Program-made: the position numbers and the translations under genes
The notes under the pieces: generated by a model
What the model saw: the letters and a program-made list of their open reading frames with translations, nothing else
Told to the model about the DNA's origin: nothing
Databases searched by the model: none
Shown: piece by piece, positions 26,307 through 34,083 of the stretch
Layout: the number at the start of each line of letters is the position of its first letter
Position numbering within the stretch: the stretch's first letter is position 1
NCBI RefSeq assembly: GCF_001011035.1
Contig: NZ_CP011492.1
Coordinates: forward strand, 5,005,001 to 5,069,000
Direction of reading: 5' to 3'
Origin: Streptomyces sp. CNQ-509
Lineage (GTDB): Bacteria; Actinomycetota; Actinomycetes; Streptomycetales; Streptomycetaceae
Length of the DNA stretch: 64,000 nt

Positions 26307-27251
26307 ATGACCGCCCAGATTCTCGACGGCAGGGCCACCGCGGCCGCGATCAAGTCCGAGCTTGCCACGCGCGTGCAGGCGCTCAAGGGCCGGGGTGTCA
26401 CGCCCGGTCTCGGCACCCTCCTGGTCGGCGACGACCCGGGCAGCCAGAAGTACGTCGCGGGCAAGCACCGCGACTGCGCCGAAATCGGCATCGCCTCCAT
26501 CCAGCGCGAGCTGCCCGCGACGGCCACGCAGGAGCAGATCGAGGCGGTCGTCCGCGAGCTGAACGAGGACCCGGACTGCACCGGCTACATCGTGCAGCTC
26601 CCGCTGCCGCGGGACATCGACGAGAACCGGGTGCTGGAGCTGATCGACCCGGCCAAGGACGCCGACGGGCTGCACCCCACGAACCTCGGCCGGCTCGTGC
26701 TCAACGAGCCCGCGCCGCTGCCCTGTACCCCGAACGGCGTCATCCGGCTGCTGCGCCAGTTCGGCGTCGAGCTGAACGGGGCGCACGTCGTGGTCGTCGG
26801 GCGCGGCGTCACCATCGGCCGGTCGCTGCCGCTGATGCTCACCCGCAAGTCCGAGAACGCCACGGTCACCCAGTGCCATACCGGCACCCGCGACCTGGCC
26901 GGGCACCTCCGGCAGGCCGACATCGTCGTGGCCGCGGCCGGCTCGCCGCACCTGATCAAGCCGGCGGACATCCGCCCGGGCGCGGCCGTCCTCGACGTCG
27001 GCGTGAGCCGCGACGAGCACGGCAAGATCGTCGGGGACGTGCACCCGGGCGTCGCGGACGTCGCGGGCTGGCTGTCGCCGAACCCGGGCGGGGTGGGGCC
27101 GATGACGCGGGCGATGCTGCTGGTCAACGTCGTGGAGGCGGCGGAGGCCGCGGCTGGGGTGAGCGGGGCGGGTGGCGGGTCCGGGATCTCCGGCACGGCG
27201 GGTGCCGCCGGTACGTCCGGGATGGGCACGGCCGCGCCGGCGGCGCCGTGA
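26307..27251 (+). CDS. folD: Methylenetetrahydrofolate dehydrogenase/cyclohydrolase
   Basis: A 314-residue bifunctional FolD that converts 5,10-methylene-THF to 10-formyl-THF with NADP. ATG 26307 follows GGGGAGGA. The conserved folate site is seen in GSQKYVAGK and QLPLPRDID, the nucleotide site in VVVGRGVTIGRSLPLML, and the C-terminal PGGVGPMTRAMLL. A 30-residue Gly/Ala/Ser tail beyond the usual end adds length. It feeds formyl groups to purN and purH. Its stop overlaps the next ATG (TGATG). Confidence 0.97.
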   Translation: MTAQILDGRATAAAIKSELATRVQALKGRGVTPGLGTLLVGDDPGSQKYVAGKHRDCAEIGIASIQRELPATATQEQIEAVVRELNEDPDCTGYIVQLPLPRDIDENRVLELIDPAKDADGLHPTNLGRLVLNEPAPLPCTPNGVIRLLRQFGVELNGAHVVVVGRGVTIGRSLPLMLTRKSENATVTQCHTGTRDLAGHLRQADIVVAAAGSPHLIKPADIRPGAAVLDVGVSRDEHGKIVGDVHPGVADVAGWLSPNPGGVGPMTRAMLLVNVVEAAEAAAGVSGAGGGSGISGTAGAAGTSGMGTAAPAAP

Positions 27252-27634
27252 TGGCCCGCCGCACGGCGTTCCCCACCCGTGGCACCGTCCGCCCCGAGGG
27301 CGGCGGCCGGGCGGCGTCCGGCAAGGCCCCGCCGCCCGTGCGGCAGTGGCCGATACTCCTGGTGCTCGCGATAGCGGCGGCCGGACTGATCACGGTGGCC
27401 GCGGGCCCGTTCCGCGAGGGCACGCTGATCCTCGGCGGGTCACTGCTCGTCGGCGGCGTGCTGCGCGGGACGGTACCGGAGGTGGGCATGCTGGCGGTGC
27501 GGTCCCGGTTCACCGACATCGTGACGTTCGGGGTGCTGGGCCTGGCGATCGTGCTGCTGGCGCTGGTCGCGATGCCGGACCCGTGGCTCGAGGTGCCTTT
27601 CCTGGAAGACGCGGTCCACTTCTCCGTACGCTGA
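27251..27634 (+). CDS. DUF3017 membrane protein
   Basis: A 127-residue protein whose ATG 27251 overlaps the folD stop by one base, so it is translationally coupled. After a basic N-terminus it has three hydrophobic segments (WPILLVLAIAAAGLITVAAG, LILGGSLLVGGVL, FGVLGLAIVLLALVAM). Length, form and position after folD match the DUF3017 family. Its role is unknown. Confidence 0.85.
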   Translation: MARRTAFPTRGTVRPEGGGRAASGKAPPPVRQWPILLVLAIAAAGLITVAAGPFREGTLILGGSLLVGGVLRGTVPEVGMLAVRSRFTDIVTFGVLGLAIVLLALVAMPDPWLEVPFLEDAVHFSVR

Positions 27635-27829
27635 CGGGCGGTCGCCCGCGCGAGGCACCGGGAGTCGGCGAGGGGGACCGGCGGGGGTCTGCGAGAGGGC
27701 CGGGGCCGGGTCGGCGCAGGGAGCCGGCGAGGGGCGGGTTCGTACCCGGGATCTCCACGTCCGCGCTGGCAGATGCGATGCTGGAGCGGGAGCGCGGCAG
27801 GGGGACCAAGGGGGAACAAGGGAGTAGCG
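27635..27829 (+). other. 195-nt gap before the XRE gene
   Basis: GC-rich spacer made of degenerate purine-rich repeats (GGCGAGGGG-like). I see no gene, clear terminator or promoter in it. Confidence 0.5.
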
Positions 27830-29287
27830 ATGGCTCGCTGGAAGGAGCTGCCCGAGGAGCTCGACCCGCAGATACGGGACTTCGCCGCGCACATGCGCCG
27901 GCTGGTCGACCGCAGCGGCCTGACCGTGTCGGAGGTCGCGGACCGCACCGGGTACAGCAGGTCGTCGTGGGAGCGCTACCTCAACGGGCGGCTGATGCCG
28001 TCGCGCGAGTCGGTCGTCGCGTTCGCGGAGGTGACGGGCGCGCGGGACGACCAGCTCATGACCGAGTGGAGCGCGGCGGACCGCGCCTGGAGCCGGGCGG
28101 AGCTGCGGAACCGGTCGGCGCTGCGCGCCCTCCGGGCGGCGGAGCCCGGCCCTGACGACCTGCAGGACCCGGAGCCCGGCCGCCAGGGGCGCGGACTCCG
28201 CGGAGTCCTGGGCCGGGGCAGGGGACGCGGCGAGGAGACACCCGGCGCGGGGGAGACGGCGCGCCTCGGGGGCGCCGGAGGTGCGGCGCAGGGTGCGGAG
28301 AGGCCCGTACACCCGGACGCGACGGAGCGCTCGGCGGTACGTCCCGGACCTCCGCCGCCGCCGGAGAGGCGGGCGACGAGGGCTGCCGGGAAGGGTGACG
28401 CGGGAGCGGGAACAGGAGCCGGGGAGAGGACCGCCGCGGCGGCAGGAGCCGCCGCGGCGGCGGGAGCTGGACGCGGTGCGGAGGCGGGGACCGACTCCGG
28501 TGCCGATGCCGGGACCGACGCCGGGGGCGAGGCCGGAAGCAGCGCCGTCGACCCCGCCGCCCGGGACGCCGACGAGACCACCAAACTCCGCGCCCTCTCC
28601 CGCCCCACCCCGCCGCCCGCACCGGAGCCGGCCGGCGAGACGGCGCCTACCCGGCCGATATCCACCGCCCCCGCCCCGGCCCCGCCCGCCGCGGCGCCCC
28701 CGCGGAAGAACTGGCCCCTGCGCCGCGTGCTCCTCGCCGGCCTCGTCACCCTGCTGCTCACCGGCGGCGGCGCCGGCGTCCTCTACGTCGGCCACGGCCT
28801 GATCTCCGACCCCGGCGTCGAGGAGCAGCAGAAGCCCCGCGGCGGTCCGCCGCCCGGCTCCGGCCCGACCGGGAAGACCTCGGGCCCGGGGTCCGGCTCC
28901 GGCTCGCCGTCCGGGTCCGCGGAGTTGCCCGAGGGCGTGGAGTGCCGCGGCGACGGCTGCACGGGCAAGGACGCCGACGAGATGGGCTGCGGCGGCGAGT
29001 TCGCCCGTACGACCACGGAGACGACCATCGGCGACATGGTCCTGGAGATCCGCTACAGCGAACCCTGCCAGGCGGCGTGGGCAAGGATCACCGCGGCGGA
29101 GCCCGGCTCGACGGTCACCGCGCTGGCCGAGGTACCGGGCGAGGAGCCGGTCCGCGAGGACTCGTCGGCCGGGACGAGCGAGGGCTACACGGCGATGGTC
29201 GTGGCGGAGGAGCTGGACACCGTACGGGCGTGTGCGGAGCTGCCGGACGGGACCGCGGCCTGCACGAAGGGCACGCTGCCGTCGTAG
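27830..29287 (+). CDS. XRE-type HTH, single TM, DUF2690 regulator
   Basis: A 485-residue protein from ATG 27830 (GGGAG at 7 nt). Residues 10-70 form an XRE helix-turn-helix (LTVSEVADRTGYSRSSWERYLNGR). A 200-residue Ala/Gly/Glu/Pro low-complexity linker leads to one membrane helix (about 295-315, VLLAGLVTLLLTGGGAGVLYV). Outside, after a Gly/Ser/Pro linker, is a DUF2690 domain of about 100 residues with four Cys (VECRGDGCTGKD, MGCGGEFA, PCQAAWARI). The architecture is a one-component transmembrane regulator: cytoplasmic DNA binding, extracellular sensing. Target and signal are unknown. It stands alone upstream of mdh. Confidence 0.85.
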   Translation: MARWKELPEELDPQIRDFAAHMRRLVDRSGLTVSEVADRTGYSRSSWERYLNGRLMPSRESVVAFAEVTGARDDQLMTEWSAADRAWSRAELRNRSALRALRAAEPGPDDLQDPEPGRQGRGLRGVLGRGRGRGEETPGAGETARLGGAGGAAQGAERPVHPDATERSAVRPGPPPPPERRATRAAGKGDAGAGTGAGERTAAAAGAAAAAGAGRGAEAGTDSGADAGTDAGGEAGSSAVDPAARDADETTKLRALSRPTPPPAPEPAGETAPTRPISTAPAPAPPAAAPPRKNWPLRRVLLAGLVTLLLTGGGAGVLYVGHGLISDPGVEEQQKPRGGPPPGSGPTGKTSGPGSGSGSPSGSAELPEGVECRGDGCTGKDADEMGCGGEFARTTTETTIGDMVLEIRYSEPCQAAWARITAAEPGSTVTALAEVPGEEPVREDSSAGTSEGYTAMVVAEELDTVRACAELPDGTAACTKGTLPS

Positions 29288-29388
29288 GCGCCGTGGCCGC
29301 GGTGGTGGCCGGGGTGGTGACCGTGGCCGCCGCGGCCCTCGTGACCGGGCCCACACCGGCCGCCCTCCGGCACTCCGTGCCAGTCGGA

Positions 29389-29394
29389 TAGATT
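29389..29394 (+). promoter_or_regulatory. Possible mdh -10 box TAGATT
   Basis: TAGATT lies 81 nt upstream of the mdh start in the 188-nt gap after the DUF2690 gene. No -35 box stands out, and nothing else is visible in the gap. Confidence 0.35.
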
Positions 29395-29475
29395 GACCCC
29401 CGGGGGCACGGCTGCCCTTGGCCGCCCGGGCCCCGCCCAGCCCGTACGTCGCGCCCCCTCATCGGAGAGATCACC

Positions 29476-30474
29476 ATGACCCGCACTCCCGACAGCCCCG
29501 TCACCGTCACCGTCACCGGCGCGGCCGGGCAGATCGGCTACGCGCTGCTCTTCCGTATCGCCTCCGGCCAGCTCCTCGGCCCGGACGTACCGGTCAAGCT
29601 GCGGCTGCTGGAGATCACCCCGGCCCTCGGCGCCGCCGAGGGCACGGCGATGGAGCTCGACGACTGCGCGTTCCCGCTGCTGCGCGGCATCGACATCACC
29701 GACGACCCGAACGTCGCCTTCGCCGGCGCCAACGTCGCGCTGCTCGTCGGCGCCCGCCCGCGTACGAAGGGCATGGAGCGCGGCGACCTGCTGGAGGCCA
29801 ACGGCGGCATCTTCAAGCCGCAGGGCAAGGCCATCAACGACCACGCCGCGGACGACATCAAGGTCCTCGTCGTCGGCAACCCCGCCAACACCAACGCGCT
29901 CATCGCCCGCGCCGCCGCCCCGGACGTGCCGGCCGAGCGCTTCACGGCGATGACCCGCCTCGACCACAACCGGGCGCTGTCGCAGCTCGCCAAGAAGACG
30001 GGCGCGGCGGTCGGCGACATCAAGAAGCTGACGATCTGGGGCAACCACTCGGCGACCCAGTACCCGGACGTCTTCCACGCCGAGATCGCCGGGAAGAACG
30101 CCGCCGAGGTCGTCAACGACGAGAAGTGGCTGGCCGACGAGTTCATCCCGACCGTCGCCAAGCGCGGCGCGGCCATCATCGAGGCGCGCGGCGCCTCGTC
30201 GGCGGCGTCGGCGGCCAACGCGGCGGTGGACCACGTGTACTCGTGGGTCAACGGCACGGCGCAGGGCGACTGGGTCTCGATGGGCATCCCGTCGGACGGC
30301 TCCTACGGCGTGCCCGAGGGGCTGATCTCGTCGTACCCGGTGACGTGCGCGGACGGTGCGTACGAGATCGTGCAGGGGCTGGAGATCAACGACTTCTCGC
30401 GGGCCCGCATCGACGCCTCGGTGAAGGAGCTCGCGGAGGAGCGCGAGGCGGTACGGGCTCTCGGTCTGGTCTGA
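29476..30474 (+). CDS. mdh: Malate dehydrogenase
   Basis: A 332-residue NAD-dependent malate dehydrogenase of the actinobacterial type (TCA cycle). ATG 29476 follows GGAGAG. The Rossmann start is VTVTGAAGQIGYALLFRI; substrate arginines are in GARPRTKGMERGDLL; VVGNPANTNAL, TRLDHNRAL and the catalytic His in WGNHSATQYPD are all present. It ends before a terminator and shares the TCA role with sucCD 11 kb upstream. Confidence 0.97.
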   Translation: MTRTPDSPVTVTVTGAAGQIGYALLFRIASGQLLGPDVPVKLRLLEITPALGAAEGTAMELDDCAFPLLRGIDITDDPNVAFAGANVALLVGARPRTKGMERGDLLEANGGIFKPQGKAINDHAADDIKVLVVGNPANTNALIARAAAPDVPAERFTAMTRLDHNRALSQLAKKTGAAVGDIKKLTIWGNHSATQYPDVFHAEIAGKNAAEVVNDEKWLADEFIPTVAKRGAAIIEARGASSAASAANAAVDHVYSWVNGTAQGDWVSMGIPSDGSYGVPEGLISSYPVTCADGAYEIVQGLEINDFSRARIDASVKELAEEREAVRALGLV

Positions 30475-30514
30475 GCCAGGCGCTGCTGTTCTGCGGCTTG
30501 CCGCTTGCTGCGTT

Positions 30515-30551
30515 GCCGCGGCGGGTCCTCTTCGGGAGGGCCCGCCGCGGC
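30515..30551 (+). terminator. Rho-independent terminator of mdh
   Basis: GCCGCGGCGGG(T)CCTC pairs with GAGG(G)CCCGCCGCGGC around a TTCG tetraloop, followed by TTT. A textbook GC-rich terminator 41 nt after the mdh stop. Confidence 0.85.
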
Positions 30552-30897
30552 TTTGTGCGTGGTGGGGGCGTGGCGGGGATATTCGGTTGCGGCCTGCCGT
30601 TGGTGGTCTCTACGGTCGGGCGCATGGTCTCCGAGCCGGTCGACACACCCGACGCGCACTAGCGCCCTCGCGCCGGCCCCGCGGGTAGCGGGGCTGCTTC
30701 GGCTTGCCCTGCTCGACCCTCTCGTCTCCGGGACGTTTCCCCGTGCTTCCTCAGCCGCCTTTGCTCCGCGCCTTCGTGCGTGCGCGTCCGTACGTGCATC
30801 CAGACACAGCCCTGGTTCTCCGGCCCCTGGTCGGGCGGGATCCCCCGCCCGCGTTCGCCGCACCGCAGCGAACGTCCACCGGAGGAAGGAAACCAGC
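30552..30897 (+). other. 346-nt region without a supported gene
   Basis: Between the mdh terminator and rpmF. Reading frames through it lack a plausible start and look non-coding, with codon bias broken. No tRNA-like fold or known riboswitch was recognised. It probably holds the rpmF promoter, not located with confidence, and its composition is somewhat lower in GC than the flanks. Confidence 0.45.
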
Positions 30898-31086
30898 GTG
30901 TCCAGCTCCATGTTCAGGAAGAAGTCGCGGGCCCGCGTCCGCCACCACCGCGCGCAGTGGCGCGGCCGGGTCTCCGTGCCCGCGCTGATGACGTGCCCGA
31001 ACGCGGCGTGCGGCGAGCCCAAGCCGCTGCACACCGCGTGCCCGAACTGCGGGCAGTACAAGGGGCGTCAGGTCCACCGCCCGTAG
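30898..31086 (+). CDS. rpmF: Ribosomal protein bL32 variant
   Basis: A 62-residue bL32-like protein. GTG 30898 is chosen because AGGAAGGA precedes it by 7 nt; ATG 30910 is possible. The core (RVRHHRAQWRG, then CPNAACGEPKPLHTACPNCG and GQYKGRQV) is diagnostic of bL32, with four Cys forming a zinc ribbon. Two features differ from the standard protein: the usual N-terminal AVPKRK is replaced by SSSMFRKKSRAR, and the first Cys pair is CX4C. Streptomyces can encode more than one L32; paralogues with and without zinc ligands may be exchanged under zinc limitation, but this copy keeps its ligands. It is monocistronic with its own terminator. Confidence 0.88.
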   Translation: MSSSMFRKKSRARVRHHRAQWRGRVSVPALMTCPNAACGEPKPLHTACPNCGQYKGRQVHRP

Positions 31087-31096
31087 TGCGTGAGGA

Positions 31097-31131
31097 CACC
31101 CCGCCCGGGCTTCCCGGCCCGGGCGGGGGTG
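31097..31131 (+). terminator. Terminator of rpmF
   Basis: CACCCCGCCCGGG pairs with CCCGGGCGGGGGTG around an 8-nt loop, 11 nt after the rpmF stop. Confidence 0.75.
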
Positions 31132-31289
31132 CCGGTTCGTGCGGGGGAGGCCGAGTGGGGGCGCGAGGGGCCGAGTCCTCGGTACGGTTCGGTGTGCCGG
31201 CGGAGGGTGCGGTGCCGGGGGCGAGTCCGGGCGGGCGTGCTGCGTTGCCCGTGCGGGGCTCTCGGAGACCTGGGGGACAGGAGACTGAC

Positions 31290-32759
31290 ATGAGCAGCGG
31301 CGGGCCGTACGGGGACGAGGACGCACAGCAGCGGCGGCAGGAACCGGAGGCCCCGCCACCACCGGCGATCCCGCCGTGCCCGGCGGAGGCGCCGGCGGGG
31401 GCGGAGGCGGGGGGCTCTGAGGCGCGTGCGGGTGACGAGGAGTCAGCGTTGTCGCCACCGGAGGACCGGGTCCCGGAGGACGGGGTCCCCGAGGAGAGGG
31501 AGCCGGAGGAGAGGGAGCCGGAGGACTGGGCGCCGGAGGACAGGGTCCCCGGCCAGGCCGCGGAAGACGGGGACGAGGCGGACGACGCGGACGAAGTGTC
31601 GGCCAACTCCGGTGCGGAGCGGGCGTGGTGGGAGGACCGGGCGGCGGACGCGCCGTCGGCGGGGCCGGACTGGGCGGCGGACGGCAAGGACGGCGTACCG
31701 CCGCGGCCGACCGTGGCGCCGCCGACCGCGCCCGACGTGTCCGAAGCCCGCGGGCCCATCCCACCGCCACCGGCCACCGCACCCGACTGGGGCGCGCCGG
31801 GCGGCCCCGGCGCGCAGGCCCCGCCCCCGCCCGCGGAGTTGCCGACGCAGTCCGCCCAGCCGCCGCCCCCCACCGCACCGGGCTGGGGCCCGGAACCGGC
31901 CCCGGGGGTACTCCCTCCGCCGCGGGACGTGCCGACGCATCCCGCGCCGGGGTACCCGGCGGCGCAGGGGCAGGAGCAGGCGCAGGAGCAGCCGTACGGC
32001 TACGGGCAGGACGCCTCGTACGACCCCTACGCCGCCCCCTACGCCCCGTACCCCGGCTACGAACTCGGCGTCGAGCCCGAGCGCCCGCGGCGACGCGGCG
32101 GGGTCATCGCGGCGGTGGTGGGTCTCGTGGTGATCGTGGCCGGCGGGCTCATCGCCGGCGGCTGGCTGCTGCTCGGCGGAGACGACGACGGCGAGCAGGC
32201 GGCAGAACCGCGGCGCAGCGCCGCGGCGGACCCCAAGTCCCCGAAGGAGGAGCCTTCCCCGTCGTCCGAGCCCTCGGCGCCGTCGCCTTCGTCGTCGGAG
32301 CCCGAGGTGCCGCCCGGTTACGTCCTCGCGAGCGAGAACGGCTACTCGCTGGCCGTGCCGGAGGACTGGGAGCGGCGCGTCGACGGGGTGTCGGTGTTCT
32401 ACGAAGAGCCGGTCGCGGGGGGCGCGTTCATCCAGGTCTACGAGGTCACCGAACAGGTCAGTCCGTACGAGGCGGTGCAGATCATCGAGGCCACGAAGGA
32501 GAACGCGGAAGGCTACCGGCTCAACGAAATGGCGGACCTGGGCCACTCCGCGGAGTACGACTACTCGTACATCGACGAGGACCTGGGCCCGCGACGCGTC
32601 TTGCTGCACGACCGGGAGACCGAGGACGGAAAGATGTACGCGCTTCTGGCCTCGGGCCCGGAGACGGCCTGGCCCCAACAGCGGGAGGTCGTGGACGAGA
32701 TGGCGGTGTCGTTCTGCGCGGGGACGGAATGCGGGGCAGAGGCAACGGGCGGTGCGTGA
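31290..32759 (+). CDS. Pro/Glu-rich single-pass membrane protein
   Basis: A 489-residue protein of unknown function from ATG 31290, with ACAGGAGACTGAC upstream. Residues 1-265 are a disordered cytoplasmic region rich in Pro, Glu, Asp and Ala, with pentapeptide repeats at 57-86 and YGYGQDASYDPYAAPY near its end. One membrane helix follows (GVIAAVVGLVVIVAGGLIAGG), then a Ser/Pro/Glu linker and a folded outer domain of about 150 residues starting YVLASENGYSLAVPEDWERR. The outer domain resembles small secreted or lipid-interacting sensor domains seen behind serine/threonine kinases or in PknB-like partners, but no kinase is present. Confidence 0.8.
   Translation: MSSGGPYGDEDAQQRRQEPEAPPPPAIPPCPAEAPAGAEAGGSEARAGDEESALSPPEDRVPEDGVPEEREPEEREPEDWAPEDRVPGQAAEDGDEADDADEVSANSGAERAWWEDRAADAPSAGPDWAADGKDGVPPRPTVAPPTAPDVSEARGPIPPPPATAPDWGAPGGPGAQAPPPPAELPTQSAQPPPPTAPGWGPEPAPGVLPPPRDVPTHPAPGYPAAQGQEQAQEQPYGYGQDASYDPYAAPYAPYPGYELGVEPERPRRRGGVIAAVVGLVVIVAGGLIAGGWLLLGGDDDGEQAAEPRRSAAADPKSPKEEPSPSSEPSAPSPSSSEPEVPPGYVLASENGYSLAVPEDWERRVDGVSVFYEEPVAGGAFIQVYEVTEQVSPYEAVQIIEATKENAEGYRLNEMADLGHSAEYDYSYIDEDLGPRRVLLHDRETEDGKMYALLASGPETAWPQQREVVDEMAVSFCAGTECGAEATGGA
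31458..31547 (+). repeat. Six 15-bp in-frame repeats (PExxx units)
   Basis: Six successive 15-bp units encode PEDRV, PEDGV, PEERE, PEERE, PEDWA, PEDRV within the membrane protein. A degenerate, in-frame expansion in the acidic tail. Confidence 0.8.
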
Positions 32760-32823
32760 GCCGGAGGGCCGTCTCCCGGCGTGGGCGGGCGGTGCGAGCC
32801 CGGCCGGCCCGCCCCCGCCGGCC

Positions 32824-33570
32824 TCACCCCCTCCCCAACTCCCTCGCCAGCTCCTCCACCCCCCTCAGCGTCCTCTCCAGCAACCCGCCCCCGAACGTGA
32901 TCCTGCTCGCCCCCAGCCTCCCCAGCTCCGCCGGACCCGGGCCCCGGCCCTCCGCCGCCGCCAGGGCGTTGACCGGCAGGCCCGTCTCCTGCGCCAGCAG
33001 GCCCAGGTGCCTCGGCGGGGCCCCGATCGGATACACCCCGTCCGCCCCCGCCGCCGCGTACAGCCTCCCCCGTTCCACCGCCGCCCCCGGGTCCTCCACT
33101 CCGCGTACGAACGTGTCCACCCGGGCGTTGATGAAGAGCCCGTCCCCCGCCTCCGCCTTCACCTCCGCCAGGAACTCCGCCTGTTCCGCCGCGTCCCTCA
33201 GGGTCCTGCCCGGGTGCACCGTGTCCTCCAGGTTGCACCCCACCGCCCCCGCCTCCAGCAGCCGTTCGACCAGCTCCCGCGGCGGCAGGCCGTAGCCCGC
33301 CTCCACGTCCGCCGTCACCGGGACGTCCACGGCGCGCGTGATCCGCGTGATCGCCGCGAACATCTCCGCTACGGGCGTCGCCTCCCCGTCTCCGTAGCCC
33401 AGGGCCCGCGCGATGCCCGCGCTCGGCGTGGCCAGCGCCGCGAAGCCCGCGTCCGCGAAGACACGGGCGCTCGCCGCGTCCCACGGGCCCGGCAGCACCA
33501 GCGGGTCCCCCGCCTCCCTGCCGTGGTGCAGCGCCCGGAACTCCTCGGCTCTCCCCGCCACGCCCCTCAC
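32824..33570 (-). CDS. Isocitrate lyase/PEP mutase superfamily protein
   Basis: A 248-residue TIM-barrel protein. GTG 33570 overlaps the upstream stop as GTGA, so the two genes are coupled. It shows the superfamily marks: LPGPWDAASARVFADAGF, DVEAGYG (metal/substrate Asp-Glu), NLEDT and NARVDTF. Members of this branch cleave or rearrange 2-methylisocitrate, oxaloacetate or phosphonate-like substrates; the substrate here cannot be told from sequence. The signature Cys loop of isocitrate lyase (KKCGH) is absent, so it is not a glyoxylate-cycle enzyme. Confidence 0.9.
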   Translation of the reverse strand: MRGVAGRAEEFRALHHGREAGDPLVLPGPWDAASARVFADAGFAALATPSAGIARALGYGDGEATPVAEMFAAITRITRAVDVPVTADVEAGYGLPPRELVERLLEAGAVGCNLEDTVHPGRTLRDAAEQAEFLAEVKAEAGDGLFINARVDTFVRGVEDPGAAVERGRLYAAAGADGVYPIGAPPRHLGLLAQETGLPVNALAAAEGRGPGPAELGRLGASRITFGGGLLERTLRGVEELARELGRG

Positions 33571-34037
33571 GCCCCCTGCTCGTACTGCCCCGGCCGGTAG
33601 TCCCCCGCCTCCGCCCTGCTCGTCACACACCACCGGTTCCACGCGTTGATCACCGTCAGCACCCCGATCAGCCGCGCCAGTTCCTGCTCCCCGAAGTGCT
33701 TCGCCGCCCGCTCGTACACCTCGTCCGGGACGAACCCGTCCGTCAGCACCGTCACCGCCTCCGCCAGCGCCAGCGCCGCCCGCTCCTTCTCCGTGTACAG
33801 GTGGGGCACCTCCTCCCAGGCGTTCAGCAGGTACAGCCGCTGCTCCGTCTCGCCGGCCGCGCGCGCGTCCTTCGTGTGCATGTCGATGCAGTACGCGCAG
33901 TGGTTGATCTGGGAGGCGCGGAGCTTCACCAGTTCGCAGACGACCGGATCGAGGCCCTTCTTGGCCGCTTGCTCGACCCTGACCAGGGCGCGGTGGACGT
34001 CGGGGGCGAGTGCGAAGAGGTCGAGACGCTGTGTCAT
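33567..34037 (-). CDS. AhpD-like carboxymuconolactone decarboxylase family protein
   Basis: A 156-residue alpha-helical CMD/AhpD protein from ATG 34037; a -10 box 7 nt upstream suggests a leaderless mRNA. The redox motif CAYCIDMHTKDAR (CxxC plus His) is complete, pointing to a peroxidase or disulfide-reducing activity. Length is usual for the family. It is the first gene of a two-gene unit with the isocitrate-lyase-like protein and is divergent from the MocR regulator gene, which is probably its controller. Confidence 0.92.
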   Translation of the reverse strand: MTQRLDLFALAPDVHRALVRVEQAAKKGLDPVVCELVKLRASQINHCAYCIDMHTKDARAAGETEQRLYLLNAWEEVPHLYTEKERAALALAEAVTVLTDGFVPDEVYERAAKHFGEQELARLIGVLTVINAWNRWCVTSRAEAGDYRPGQYEQGA

Positions 34038-34044
34038 GCCTCCC

Positions 34045-34079
34045 ACGCTAGATCTTCATATCCCAGATGTATGGTCCAT
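34045..34079. promoter_or_regulatory. Divergent promoters of the AhpD and MocR genes
   Basis: Minus-strand -10 TAGCGT (34045-34050) serves the AhpD gene at 7 nt from its ATG; plus-strand -10 TATGGT (34070-34075) serves the MocR gene at 8 nt from its ATG. Between and over them lies ATGGTCCAT (34071-34079), a short palindrome. Only 46 nt separate the start codons, so a single bound regulator would affect both. Confidence 0.5.
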
Positions 34080-34083
34080 TTCC

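Noticed and set aside
30552..30897. A tRNA or small RNA gene before rpmF
   Set aside because: No cloverleaf, no anticodon-arm pattern and no terminator of its own.
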